Below, one piece after another: positions 27,245-41,767 of a stretch of 64,000 nucleotides of DNA. The stretch covers positions 1-64,000 of the forward strand of contig NOWV01000021.1 in NCBI GenBank assembly GCA_003344405.1, given 5' to 3'. The notes under the pieces are model-generated. The model was not told the origin of the DNA. It ran no database searches and saw only the letters and a program-made list of their open reading frames with translations. The translations under genes were made by a program, and so were the position numbers. The stretch comes from Trichoplax sp. H2. Its lineage: Eukaryota; Placozoa; Uniplacotomia; Trichoplacea. Every line of letters begins with the position of its first letter. Positions within the stretch are counted from its first letter, which is position 1.

Positions 27245-27613
27245 CTGTCTTTTCAATGTACAGTACATTATCTTCGTTTTTCGATTACATTTACTAGCAT
27301 AATAGATTTTAGTCTAGGATTGATGTCAGTCATGCTTTAGATCAAGATTGTAGAAAATATTGCAAGGGCTAATTGTTTTAAGTACATGATCGACATTTTT
27401 CGTAAAAGTAATAAATTATTCTTTTACATGAACTTTGTAATCACCAGTCCTGAACCACGTTATTGTACTATGACTTTTACTCGGGAATAAAGTATAATAA
27501 TCTCAATGACATGTAAATTTGTTGATTCTTTCTATAAAAATTTTGTCAATTTCAATTCCGAGATCAACAATAGGAAGTAAAAGTGTACAGATGATAGCAA
27601 TCAAGTAAAATCG
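27245..27613. terminator. Convergent 3' ends of ARID4 and RBM34
   Basis: A 369-bp spacer between two stop codons on opposite strands. On the plus strand an AATAAA at 27485-27490, inside GGGAATAAAGTATAATAA, is a plausible ARID4 polyadenylation signal 240 bases after the stop. The two transcripts probably come very close or overlap at their ends. Confidence 0.5.
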
Positions 27614-30524
27614 TCAGTTTTTATTATGGACAGATTGTAATCTAGTTTTTTTAGGTTTTACATTTCTTTTAATATCCTGCTTTTGCTTTTTAAGATTTTT
27701 TCTTTTTTCTTTCCGTTTAATTCTCAATTTTGCTGCTTGCTGGGCGTGCTTTTTACTGCTCGACTCTCCAGAGAATTTAAAAGGACCCTGTGTTTTCTTC
27801 TAAATCGAATATATAAATGATATTTAGACTTTACTTTGGTAATTGGAATCCTTAGTACAGTACAGATATTTATGATTTTAACCTTTGATGTAGGCTGTTT
27901 TGATGATCGAAATACACGAAGATTATTGGTTTTATTAAAGGCCGAACCATGTAACTTTAAGGCCATGATTAAACTTTCGTTAGACTGTAAATAATAAATG
28001 TTGGGTAAGTGAACATCTGCGGTAGGAACTAAGCAAAGGGATTAACAATGATGCACATCTGTAATAGTGCGATGTCAATTTAACATGCCTTAAAGGTAAC
28101 AAACCCAAAACCTTTACCCATGCCAGTTTTAGGATCTCTAATAATACGAATGGTTTCGACTTCACCACATGAATGGAAATGATCACGAAGTGATTCATCT
28201 TGGACATCTTAACGTTTAAAAATGGTAGAGATTATCTGTTACATACGATACCCTTCGCATATAATAACGGTATAAACTACAAGATTAACAATATATGAAA
28301 TGGTTATTTTACCCAAAGGCAAGTTGCCGACGAATATCGACCTTTTATGGTCATGCTGAAAGTAACGTACAGTAAAATAAATAAATGCTGCATTATGTAA
28401 AGATATCGCAAAGGCGTTCAGTATTCTGAAGCACACAAGATATTTCATTGTTGACATACCTTCTTTGAATTTGAGGCTACATCAACTCTGATATGACGAT
28501 TTAAAAGCTCTATGCCATTGCTGCAGTACATACATTATACAATATTAGGATTCTACCCTTATGAGAAGGATCTGCTGATAATCATGTGGTTATAATAGTA
28601 GTTACTAGCCTTTCCATTGCACTTTGAGCAACTTCCTTGGTTTCAAAAACAATGTATGCATTCATTGACTGACCCTGGCTGTGAAATTTTTTCCTGCCAT
28701 GAATTTTAATTGGAAGAACATGAGCAGATTAATCGATAACTTAAGCAATGATATTGCATAGACACTTACTACGGTATTCAATAATGTGTCTAGTAATGGA
28801 TTCATATGATATATAACATTAAGAAATTACCGTATAGTTGTAAGTAAAATAACATGGCGTATCTAAACTTAAAACTGCATAGATAAGAGCATTAAATGTG
28901 AACTCACTTGATAAATGCTGTCTTTTTCGACATATTTGATTCAGCAACAGGCTAAATAAGAGCCAAATGTTAACCTTTTCGAAGTTACTGATTATAAGAG
29001 AATTATAATTCCTTGATAGGCATTAAGCTTACTATTGATCTAAATCTTATAGATTCGATATTGCCATATCTGGAAAATAGCTTTTTCACGTCCTAATTAG
29101 TTTATGAGGTTATTTAAAAAAAAATCGTCATATTAAAGAGAGTCCAAAAAACTAGAGACGATCTGTAGATTGGTACTCTATATAAAAGTAGTAATCAAGA
29201 ATATTGGCCTTGTCATAAAGGCCGTAACCAGCAATCGCCCATGTTACCTTAGATTTGCAATGCAATGGCAAATTTCCAACGAATATAGTTCGGTCATTTC
29301 TTTCATCACTAGGTAATACCATAGTTATACATAGGATATTCTATTCAGTGACTAGAATATCAAGTCTTGCATTATAGACGTATCGTTCACTTTACCTATC
29401 TGAAGGGGTTTTAGTAACGTTCTGTTGCTTTTCTGCTTGTTGATTTGCATCCTTACTAACATGTTCTTTATTCTTTGCAGCTGCAAAATCGTCACTTACT
29501 GTTAGTAAAATAACTTTTGGCTAATTTAAGTTAACAGCAAGGAGCTATATAGAGTAATATGATGATAACATGTCGTGCAACTAGGTCAAAAAGATGAATT
29601 TTTGATTATACTCTGATTCTATCTAACTCGATCATAATAAAATTTCAAGTGATAACATACTGCATACAGTAGCGCACAGAATGATTAAATTATGATTGGA
29701 ATTGCATGTACTGATAAGAAATAGCTTAAGAGTCTCCCTTTAATAATTGGTGTCAATAATTCGTATCTACCACTACTCCGTTTTCCCTTGTTAGTTTACT
29801 CCTCAAGAAAATAAATCAAATAACATGCATGCTAAGGTATAATAGAAAATGACCTTTGAGCTGCTTTGCGTGCATCTGATCATACTTCGATGTTGGAGGA
29901 TCCAAAAATTCTACTGTAACTTTCTTAGATTTGTTGCTATCGTCGAATAACTTTGCGAGTGAGGTGCGTTTTGCTTTTGCTTTTTTCTTGTTATTTTGGG
30001 GAAACACTGCATCGCAGATTGAGCCAATCCGGTAATCATAATTATTTATTGAGAAATATTCAGGTAATACATCCTATAATTGTCATCATTATGAATGGTT
30101 ATAGTTGGATAGTTAGATCAATGCTATCTTATTCTTTGCAAATACAGTGTATTTGCAAATAATAATATACCTATAATATATTGCAAAAATTAATACGATT
30201 ATACGAATCGAGCTTGATGAGTGGATTGGCAGTACTACACTGAACCAGTTCATTAATTTAGTCAGTAGACGAAATATGATCAGGATGCATATGAATTATT
30301 GCATAGTATACTCAAATTTTCTGTTACTTTGGTTATGCATTATGCAATATTATCATCAGGCAACTGTAGATTGCTACATCCAGGGTACTACCGTAATCTG
30401 GGCGTAATATTTCTACTTATGATTACTAGCTGGATGTAACACAACGAGGATAGAGCGGAACAAAATGTATCACTTGGATATTCATATGGCTTACCTTTTT
30501 CGATTTCGATGATGTGCTAGCCAT
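27614..30524 (-). CDS. RBM34: RBM34-like nucleolar RNA-binding protein
   Basis: Twelve exons: 30524-30495, 30073-29854, 29498-29396, 29308-29248, 29092-29033, 28951-28908, 28693-28610, 28520-28460, 28355-28313, 28207-28089, 27984-27883 and 27799-27614, giving 370 aa (human 430). After an N-terminal DYRIG box and a K-rich stretch, two RNA-recognition motifs follow. RRM1 (about 125-215) has [21 protein letters not shown] and [11 protein letters not shown]2 (about 224-300) has [20 protein letters not shown] and [10 protein letters not shown]. The last exon is a lysine/arginine-rich tail, as in RBM34 and yeast Nop12, which act in the nucleolus in large-subunit ribosome assembly. Two introns, after 28610 and after 28089, seem to start with GC. 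Those exon lengths match the human protein residue for residue, so I accept them. Confidence 0.92.
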
Positions 30525-30531
30525 CTTGTTT

Positions 30532-31592
30532 TTATTGGCCTAATTCTACGGTATAACGAGATTGGATTGGTTCTTATTTTACTTCTGATAATTAACATGG
30601 TAGCAATGCAACTTTGAAAGTGCTTGCGAAACATTCCCTATGACGCTCGTGTACTGTGGTACTGTATGAAACGAAATGCTTTTCAAGATTCATCGAAAGA
30701 ATAAATGCAGCATACCTTTACAATTAGAAAGTCCAAGTATTCCTCCAGTAAGTCTTGGCTCTACGTAGTGAATTACTAAACAATGATGGATTTCTACTAC
30801 AGAATTAAGCTGCAGAAATTGATGGATTCAGAATGCAATCGCTCTTCTTCTTCAGCGAGTACCTGCTGCTCTGCGCGTGCGTAATGGGCATCGGTGCATC
30901 ATGTCATAAGGGTACTCATGTGTCTGCCAGGGGAATGCTAGCTTTGCAATTAGTTTGTTGAATACAGTATGTGTACTTTATATCTTTATGACTGATGACT
31001 GGTACACGATACAGTCGTACAGCGCTTAGGACCATGGACTTTTGGAATACAGTAAGAAAAATTCTGACACATACAGTACAGTACTGTACTGTACTCGACA
31101 CCCTATAGTGTACAGTACGTCATAATACTCTACAACATGTACTGTACTGTACGGTACCGTGTACAGTGTACAGTGTACAGTATACAGTACGGTAACCTGA
31201 ATGAATTCGGGTGGAGACGTCGAGTCCTCTTCGCGTTCAACCTGGTTTAACCATTTGTACGGCAAAGAATTGAGCGATCGCCACTCGCGCTGCCCATAAA
31301 CGTCCAAACTAGCAATCAAATCGTCCAATTCTTTCAGTTAATTCACCCCAATTTATTGTAGCTGTTTACCAAAAGAAGTCTAAAATGTCATCAAGTCTTT
31401 TACAGCAGGTAATGACTGTAAATGAATCGTCATCGATGTAATATAGGAGACAATACGATCAGTACAACATTAGGATTTTACTGTACAATGTACATAGCAG
31501 TTTGAGTAGTAAACACTATCTCTGGTAAACTTTTGTTGAAATATTCTCGATCGAAAGTAGCCCAACCACGATATACATGTTAACGCTGCCAT
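30532..31592 (-). CDS. Putative small protein of unknown family (gene X)
   Basis: A five-exon model: 31592-31517, 31330-31197, 30923-30863, 30760-30716 and 30545-30532, giving 109 aa. All four junctions agree in phase (1, 0, 1, 1) with no stop. The best exon is the second, reading LDDLIASLDVYGQREWRSL then NSLPYKWLNQVE with an EEDSTSPPEFIQ end. The proposed N-terminus is basic, has no acidic residue in its first 22 positions and could be a mitochondrial presequence. The third intron-exon junctions use weak donors, and I do not recognise the family. The stop lies 7 bases before the RBM34 start on the same strand, and intron 1 spans the first exon of the opposite-strand gene at 31385. Some exons may be wrong. 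Confidence 0.42.
31072..31195. repeat. GTAC palindrome island 2
   Basis: A 124-bp cluster of GTACTGTAC, GTACAGTGTAC and GTACGGTACCG words, directly next to the proposed gene X exon at 31197 and ending 190 bp upstream of the plus-strand start at 31385. It is the same motif family as the larger islands at 15172 and 41001, but short and without visible higher-order units. Confidence 0.8.
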
Positions 31593-32700
31593 TCGCTACT
31601 GTCTTGTATGTAGTTTAAAAGTATAAGATTAAATGGACAACTTCAACTACAGTAATAGAATTGAGTAATAAGTGTAGTTCAAGTACTATACATTGAATCA
31701 TTTCTCGAGTACACTAAGTGTCATTATTGCAGCGATTGATTGATACGACACCTATTTGAAAGTATATTGCTATTATAATTATTATTATAGTTAGCGCTAT
31801 TGGCTTATATCAACGGTGATCCACGTGGAAAAGATCTTTATAATGCTACTGTTGGTGTAAATTTAGCCATGAATTTACATCAAAAATTCAAATCGTCTAC
31901 CAAAGGAGATGCATTAAGGGTAAGATTTTTCGTGTAATGTTTGCAGCATGACTTGATTACGCCAATAACACTTATTATTTTCCTTTTAAATCTTAAATCG
32001 CTCTAAGTAGAAATTTGCGTCGAAAAATCTGATAACCTTGTTATTATATTGTACTTCTATGATGCAATTCTTAGTTTTTGATAGACTAAAGTCAATAGGT
32101 ATAGCGAAAAATATCTCCGAAAGTAGTGTTTGTTGCCAACAAAAATTTCAGTGGTTGAGATACTAATGTCAGCCGTACTGTACGCAGTCTAGTGCTGCAA
32201 TCAGCTGTATTGTACAGTAGTATATAGGTACTGCATTCATAGAGCGATACAAATTCGAGTATACAGAAGTAAAGTATCATACAGTATTAACTGTGTTGCT
32301 TAGTGACTGCAGTTCTACTCTACACTCTCATTAAAATCTTCCAATTTTTTCAACTTTCTCTACTTCTGTCATTCAAATACTGCACTTGTACTGTATATTC
32401 GGAAGTGACAATTACCAAGACTGTACGCATTAATACCTGAAATCGATAGAAAAATTAGTTACCAAATCATTATGCTAGATTAGTATTACTAATGACATTA
32501 TTTCGGTAGTTGTTTTGCAACTTTGCGATGGTTTAATGGATGCTCAATTGCTTATTTGTTTTACCGATTAACTTACTTAGGCGGTAGCAGTCAACGGTGT
32601 TACTGAATATATTAAACATCACCCTAACGCTAGCGAGGAACAGATAGCCGCAGAAGTTGTACGTCAAATTTCGGAATTTGTCAAGGCGTATCGTTCATAA
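31385..32700 (+). CDS. Small helical protein of unknown function (gene Y)
   Basis: Three exons, 31385-31408, 31791-31919 and 32581-32700, both junctions phase 0, encoding 90 aa. Donors CAG/GTAATG and AGG/GTAAGA and acceptors ATTATAG and TACTTAG are good. The protein reads as alpha-helical and soluble, with segments INGDPRGKDLYNATVGVNLA and EEQIAAEVVRQISEFVKAY. There is no signal peptide, membrane segment or motif I know. Codon structure and clean splice sites make it a likely real gene, but I assign no function. Open frames in its intron 2 (31920-32580) are not supported. Confidence 0.6.
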
Positions 32701-35436
32701 TTGTACATAGGTCAACAGCTTTCTTCGTATTTGGGATAGATTTCGATGTTCATTGTAACCGATGAAAACTAGAACTCAAACAATATTTAAAAAATATGAG
32801 TGTTCACTATAAAGTGCGCATATTTACACTACGCAACATCATTCTTAATACCGGTGCTGTGTAGATTAAATAGCCCTTACTGAAATCCTTCAGTAATCAA
32901 ATTTAATATTATAACTTTACTGTACAGTTTCTCCTATTATTATCTCTTAAATCGTAATAATCCTGGATATATAATCATTAGTTGCTGATATGCTCATATA
33001 AAGTCATATATAACTTAGGTAGATGTTACTATGTCACGTACTGTATTTGCAAGATCATCTTACTTGACAAATGCCTCTATCAAGATATGTTGATTCAGTT
33101 GATGAACAGAGATTTTAAATAGATTTACTATTAATAAAATTGATGAAACAATACTATGGATCTAACATTAATTTTGGATTCAGATCAAGACTTTTATGTT
33201 TATGACATAAAAACATGCACATTTTTTCATTGTATTGAAATACGTAGATTAATTTCATAGATGTAGGCTGATACAACACGAAGCTAGATATCTTCGTCTG
33301 TCAATTTACAGTTGCTAAATGTGATCTAAAGTTTGTAGCTAGCTAGTGCAGGTGCGCCACATTCGTAGCAGAGGGTAGATTAGGACAGAACCGTTGAGAG
33401 AGCGGAGTAGATCATTTTAATCAATATTCGCCCATAGATTTTAGATTGTACTGAATCGAAGCTTTAAGAATTAATATGCAGATTTGTACAGTAATATAGT
33501 TAAATATCACTTGTATAAATTAAACTGTACGTAAGATTGTTATATAAGCCTAAATTGTTAAAGAATTCTTGTTATATCCATTAATGGAACTTAGATATGG
33601 GATAAATTCTTGTCGTTAAATGCTTTTGCCAATGAGGTTTTTGCGATCTGAAATTCTTGCTCTTATAATGTGACTATCAGCTAAGATACATATACACGTA
33701 TAGTACACCTAATCCTGGATAGAATTCACCTTTGTCTTACATCTCAATAACCAGGTGATTAAATAGAATTCTGAATATCACACTCTAAATTCACCTGTCT
33801 TATAGTTTATCAGCAGAGATGAAAGATCCTCTGTGCTATATAATGTCCGTAGTTACTCTGGCAATTAACGCTATCGACTTAAGCATGATAAGTTTATACC
33901 ATTTCCCGCCTTGCCCATTTATTCCATCTTGCCTGATTAATGCAGATTTTATTTTCTCAAGCTACAACGTGAATTTAGAAAATTGAGTAGATCATAAGCT
34001 GTGATTTCACATAGTTTATTAATCACAATACTCGATTAATAGGTGGCAAGACGTTTTGAGATACTGAACGATGATATTGATATCGTAGACTGTATATAGC
34101 TTGAATCAATATGGCGTTTGAAGTATAGCATATAATACTGATCTATAGTGATAGATGTACCTACAGGTCAATATTGATAAAATCATCTTATTTAATTGGG
34201 TTAGTTCAATTTAAGATATGAATGGAATCCTCTTTTTGTTATGAATTTGGTGATTTGCTTATTCAAATCAAAGTTGAAATCCGTAGGCATCACATCACAG
34301 CGATATCCAGAATGCAAGGTACCGGCTCTGAATAACAACTTGAAAGGCAGCTAAATTAAGTCTAACATCATGTTTGGATTATTTAACGCTAAATATTGTA
34401 TACCACAAAATATTATCACTGTAAAGAGTATTTCCTTGATTGTATCAGCGCCAAATAAATAGAAAAAAAAGTCAAAGTCCTATTCCAACTCCGAATACTG
34501 AGACGTCAATAACGATGAAAATAGATGAATTAATGTACTTCCTTCGGATACAGAGAAAGAAAATGTCTAACTGTCAAAGTACTTATTCAAACTATTGGCT
34601 ACCATTCAATACTTTACGTAGTTTTTGGCTGGTAATTGCCGGCATGACTACGCACTACTGTCATTGAAATACCATATGGAAATGCTAATACAATACTTTT
34701 ATCGTAATATAGCAAACATTATTAATAATTGTTATTATAGTATGTAGTGGATGCCGTCCTTATCTCTTTTTTAACGAAAGAGTATTTTTGGTTCTGATTG
34801 ATTTTACCACAGCTAAAAGAGATGCTAAAAAAAATAATTCGGTACAAGAGAAATAAATTTTAACGTGGTCAATTTAGTATCAGCGTCCTAGGAGAATGAT
34901 CACTTTTAAAACAGAGATGCTATTATCGTCTAGCTGCGAATACTCTAATAGAATAGATAATCAATACTCATTATAATAATAATGATCGCTATATCCATAT
35001 AAATGTGTCTAACATTTTAGTAAAATGCAGTCATAAGCAATGAAATATTTGCTGTTCATTTTACATTTATTGTCTACTTTGGATGCCTTTCAAAATGACG
35101 TCAGAAAGGAAAAACACAGGTGGTGTTGCTATCGTCTTTTGATATTAGGGTAGAGCATGAGCATTGAAAAAATAAATACAAAATACTCTCGAACAATGAA
35201 TTCACAAGCTTGGCCAGAGTCAATTCCTACGCGATTAGCGTAGACTTTCTTCCATAGTATCATCAAGTTACGTAGTAGCTTTGATGTAGTTACGTATGTA
35301 TGTTGTTTCTATCAGTTACAATCAACTATTCGTTTAGAACAACTAGTCGTAGTTTGCCTTGTTGTTGAGGCTAATATTAGCTTATTTTATAGTAGCTATT
35401 ACAGTCGATAAAATCTATTTCTAAATTATCGTAAAA
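32701..35436. other. Intergenic region upstream of LC3
   Basis: A 2.7 kb AT-rich stretch. An open frame at 34440-34667 (75 codons, lysine- and serine-rich at its start) has no clear splice sites or known domain, and I leave it out. No repeats or RNA genes were recognised. It should hold the gene Y 3' end and the LC3 promoter. Confidence 0.5.
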
Positions 35437-37795
<2,359 letters not shown>

Positions 37796-39450
37796 GTAAA
37801 AGTTATCCACTTGGCTCGTTTTTAATCCAATCACTTTGAATTCCCGAAGTAGCAGCAATTACTTAATATATAATACAATAATCTAGAACGAAACTTTTAT
37901 TTTAATTTTCAATCGAATGGTTAATATCGTAAGAAGGAAATAATTCTATCCTATTTAATACTGTCGTATAGATTGAAAGCATGTAATTAACAACGCTCCA
38001 CTCATCATAAGTGAAATATCGATTGATGATAGTGTTGATTCTTACGCTAGATAATTAATCCGCTTTTTAGATAGCAATAATTGCCCATTACGCGTACGTA
38101 TCGAAAATCAACAAATAGAAAGAGATGTACATTCATAGCGATTATATTTTTGGGTTGTTCATTTGAAAGAATATCTTGTTGAATACTATTAAACATAAGA
38201 TATGGTTGAATAAAGTAAGAAATCATCTTAATTACAATTTAAGTATAATGCATTATAGATATTAATTTTTACCTCATTGATATTCCTATCTAAAATGCAA
38301 GACTTGTTATTGAATACAAATACTAGAAATTTCCTACATGCAGGTATCGATAATTTTTGTTTTATGGCCTATTCTCCCATTTTGTGCATATTAATGGTAA
38401 CTATCGGAAAATTTTATTGTTAAAATTTATTAAAGTGTCTAATAGAAATACTCCTACAACATTAGTAGTTCTATTTTACTGTGAGATTCAGATAATATAA
38501 ATGATTGAATGACGTACTTGTAGGCATACGGTAGGTATTAATGCATCTACAGACTACTAAAAATTCAATTTCCCTAACAAATGTTGGCTTCTTTTATACT
38601 TGAGAATCTTGTCATTGCTACTATGTAGTATTATAATATACTGTAAGATTAAAGATGAATATTTGAGCTATTTTGTACCCGTAATTTTAAAATCGAACCG
38701 AACCGAAGCTTACCATAAGTTAGTCATAAAGCAAAATTGAGGCCAACTCATTGCAGATATTTTATAATACACTTTCACAATAATAATCGATTGTTCAATA
38801 TAGTTAGCATCATTTATTTGATGATAAAAAATTGGCACTATTTATGGATGAATTAAAGTGCTTAGTGTATACTGATGATAACAATATATCTTTAAAAGGC
38901 ATATACATTATGTAATGTACAGGTCAAAATATCGCATAAATCTTTCTTGAAATCAGCAACTGCGGATGTTATTGAGATCTTCACTTACAATATCACTTCT
39001 TATTCATCTCATCACTATGTTTCTACCATCACAAAATCTAAAAAGAGGTGATGGCTGATCTGTCAATATGAACTGTCGAATACCGCAGTATCCCTAAGTT
39101 ATCTCCCAAGACAGTAGTCTCTATCGTTAACATTTCATCCAATATCCTAGTTTGTTAATGTCATAAAGTGGTAATACTGCAATCAATTCTAGTAAAATCA
39201 GTAGGTTAGCTTTATTATATAGCATTACCAAAGCATTATAAATTCTTTTATTGATTTATATTACAAGTTCAACATTAAGAAAATTAACACAGCTAAGTTT
39301 TGGGTCAATCATTCAAAGCTGTACAAATCAGTAGAACAGTAACATTTGCTACGTTTATAATATGCGTACAACAATGACTGCCAAAATAGTAATACAGTAG
39401 AGTAATCATGATAGTAATATTAATTTATGGAAACGTCTTAGCATTTATGG
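37796..39450. other. Spacer between the convergent LC3 and TIMM9 genes
   Basis: A 1.65 kb AT-rich spacer between the stop codons of LC3 (plus) and TIMM9 (minus). I see no coding exon, RNA gene or clear repeat. Confidence 0.55.
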
Positions 39451-39977
39451 TTATTTCTGTGAGGCTATAGACTCAGTCACTTGCTGTTGATGCTCCTGAA
39501 ATCGAAGCATAATCCGTTGTGTCATTTTTAAATACTTCTCCGTACAGTTTAAAGCACAGCCGATCTATTGAGCAAGTAGATGAATGATATTAAAAGTTAG
39601 TTGCAAACGCACATTATGATAGTCCGATATAGTACTATAGCATAGAACTAATGTCTATCTTTGCCTATCTAGTGTGATAGATATTTTACCTCCAAACTTG
39701 AAATCTTTCGACTACTAAAGTCGTGTACACAATCACTAAAACATGATTCGGATAATTTATTGTATGAAGCTAGAAAGTCGCGGAACTTCAATGTCGAAAA
39801 AATAGATTTCAGTTAGTAATAATTAGACCAGAATGTTGTTCTAAATGAATAATTTATGTCAGAGCTTGGTTGGCACTTTCTGTAGAAATACCTTCAATAT
39901 GCATATACAGTACTGTACTTGTTAACGATATTTAGACCTACCTGTCTCATATTTACGTCGTCTTGGCCGGCATTCAT
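39451..39977 (-). CDS. TIMM9: TIMM9, small TIM chaperone of the mitochondrial intermembrane space
   Basis: Three exons, 39977-39942, 39785-39690 and 39564-39451, both junctions phase 0, giving 81 aa (human 89). The twin CX3C motif is intact: CFSDC in exon 2 and CALNC in exon 3, separated by 15 residues exactly as in human TIMM9. The flanking blocks FRDFLASYNKLSESC and EKYLKMTQRIMLRFQEHQQQ identify TIMM9 rather than TIMM8, 10 or 13. TIM9 and TIM10 form a hexamer that guides hydrophobic carrier and outer-membrane precursors across the intermembrane space. It has no presequence, as expected for import by the MIA40 disulfide relay. The ATG at 39977 starts a short first exon reading MNAGQDDVNMRQ. 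Confidence 0.93.
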
Positions 39978-41000
39978 GTTTGCAATATCCTAATTCCTTT
40001 GATCAGTGATAGTGAAATAAAAATAAATTTTATTACGAAACGTATATACCTAAACGATCAAGCCATTTTAAACTAGCGGTCTTCTTCTTGCACCTATTGT
40101 CAATGAGCTTGTCTAAGTCAATTAAGGCACTACAGAGATTACAGAGATGGTACAGTATAATACTGGAAAATGACCATAGTGTACTAAATCCTAAAGGATA
40201 CTGAGGTGATTGGACATTGAATGATGTCCATCCAGGTTTATCATTGGCAATTGCATGCTTCAATTATACACAGGTATACAGTATTATACAGTAGGAGGTG
40301 ATCATAAACACCTGACGATCGTCGCCAGTACTTGCAACAGAATAATCAGGCTCGGGGATTTACGAACGATGATCATTTCAATGGACATACGGATAGTACT
40401 CTAGCGTGGTGTAAGCCCAACGAAAGCATATCTTTGCATGTTTGCAATGGCACAAGATTGTAACCTGGATTGAAGCCAGTAGAATACACAGATCAGATCA
40501 GATCCGAATAAAGAACGGTACTACAGCACTGTAGTAGGCTGCAATAGGCATCCTACGACATTGGTACAGTATGTTCTTTTTACTGTTGATAATTGTAAAA
40601 GAAGAGATAGTAAGATCATTTTAATGAGCACGAATGCGCTGCTGAGCACGTCGGTCAATCTTGGGAGTAATCGTTGGCGTTCAATCTTTGCAGTGTGCTT
40701 GGCAAACCGCTTTCGCCTTTGGCAACGATTACATCCACGTCAAGTTGCATTTCAGGAGCGGTCAATGGCAATATAATGACTTACCTCAAATATCCTATAA
40801 CTGGTTAATATGGGTACAGCAAAATGGCTAAAATTGTCTACCAAAATTTCTTGTAAGTGATGAGATGAATATCGTAAGGTGTTGTTGTACTTGTACAGTA
40901 TGATTGACTGGCGTGTCGACAGCGTGTGTGCACTGCGCAGATCATAGCAGAATACTCTACTGTACAGTATTACCACGATGTCGCACACAAAGGTTTTACA
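39978..41000. other. TIMM9/TALPID3 spacer, left part
   Basis: A noncoding-looking stretch between the TIMM9 start and the GTAC island. It holds scattered GTAC words (for example near 39905 and 40905). An open frame on the minus strand at 40033-40263 ends at a possible donor, but it cannot join TIMM9 exon 1 and exon 2 in a consistent frame, so at most it is 5' leader. Confidence 0.5.
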
Positions 41001-41565
41001 ATGTACAGTTACTACAGTACCATAGTGTACAGTGTACAGTACAGTATATTACAGTACAGTACTGTACACTGTACACATGACTGACTACCGAGCACAGTAC
41101 AGTACAGTATACAGTACAGTACACTGAGTACAGTATCAGTGAAGGGAACGGAAAGAGAGTCGAGGCATCTACAGTACAGTACACTGTACACATGACCGAT
41201 TATCGAGCACAGTACTGTACTGTACTGTACACTGTACAGTACTGTATCCGTCAACGGAACGGAACGGAAATCGAGTCACCTACAGTACAGTACAGTACAG
41301 TATTACACCGTAATCGTGTACTGTACACTGTACACATGACCGACTACCGAGCACTGTACTGTACAGTACACTGAGTACAGTACAGTATACTGTATCAGTG
41401 AACGGAACGGAAATACAGTACAGTACAGTACAGTACAGTACAGTCGAGTCACCTACAGGCTACAGTACAGTACAGTGTACAGTACACATGACCGGCTACC
41501 GAGCACTGTACAGTACATACTGTACAGTAACATCATACTGTACTGTACTGTACTGTACTGTAACT
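41001..41565. repeat. GTAC palindrome island 3 with tandem higher-order units
   Basis: About 565 bp of GTACTGTAC/GTACAGTAC words arranged in at least four tandem units. Each unit carries a conserved non-palindromic box CACATGAC-GA-TA-CGAGCAC (at about 41074, 41189, 41333 and 41485, intervals 115, 144 and 152 bp). Most units also have a CGGAACGGAA box and a CGAGTCACCTACAG box, with the palindrome runs between them. It ends about 200 bp upstream of the TALPID3 start and lies in the divergent spacer facing TIMM9. The open frames inside it are by-products of the stop-free unit. Confidence 0.9.
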
Positions 41566-41767
41566 GTAATACGATCAGTGCAAAGCGTTCGTGTGGAACG
41601 GTTACATCTTCAATCCATTCGCGCGTCTAAAGGCCCATTTAAAAAAAAATATTATTCATATAAAGTTGATAATTGACCAAGACTCAAGGATCAAGATGCT
41701 GGCGAAACATTCAAAGTGATCCATGTCTTCATTCTACAATATCTTAAGCTAGCTCACTTTAATAATA

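Noticed and set aside
34440-34667. 75-codon plus-strand frame upstream of LC3
   Set aside because: The first codon is not ATG, it lacks good flanking splice sites, and its composition is no different from surrounding AT-rich DNA.
40033-40263. Extra upstream exon of TIMM9
   Set aside because: Splicing it in phase would read exon 1 in the wrong frame and break the join to the conserved FRDFLASYNK exon. At most it is untranslated leader.
40996-41676. Open frames of 60-92 codons in GTAC island 3
   Set aside because: Same cause as in island 1: repetitive STVQYS/LYCTV-like translations on both strands.
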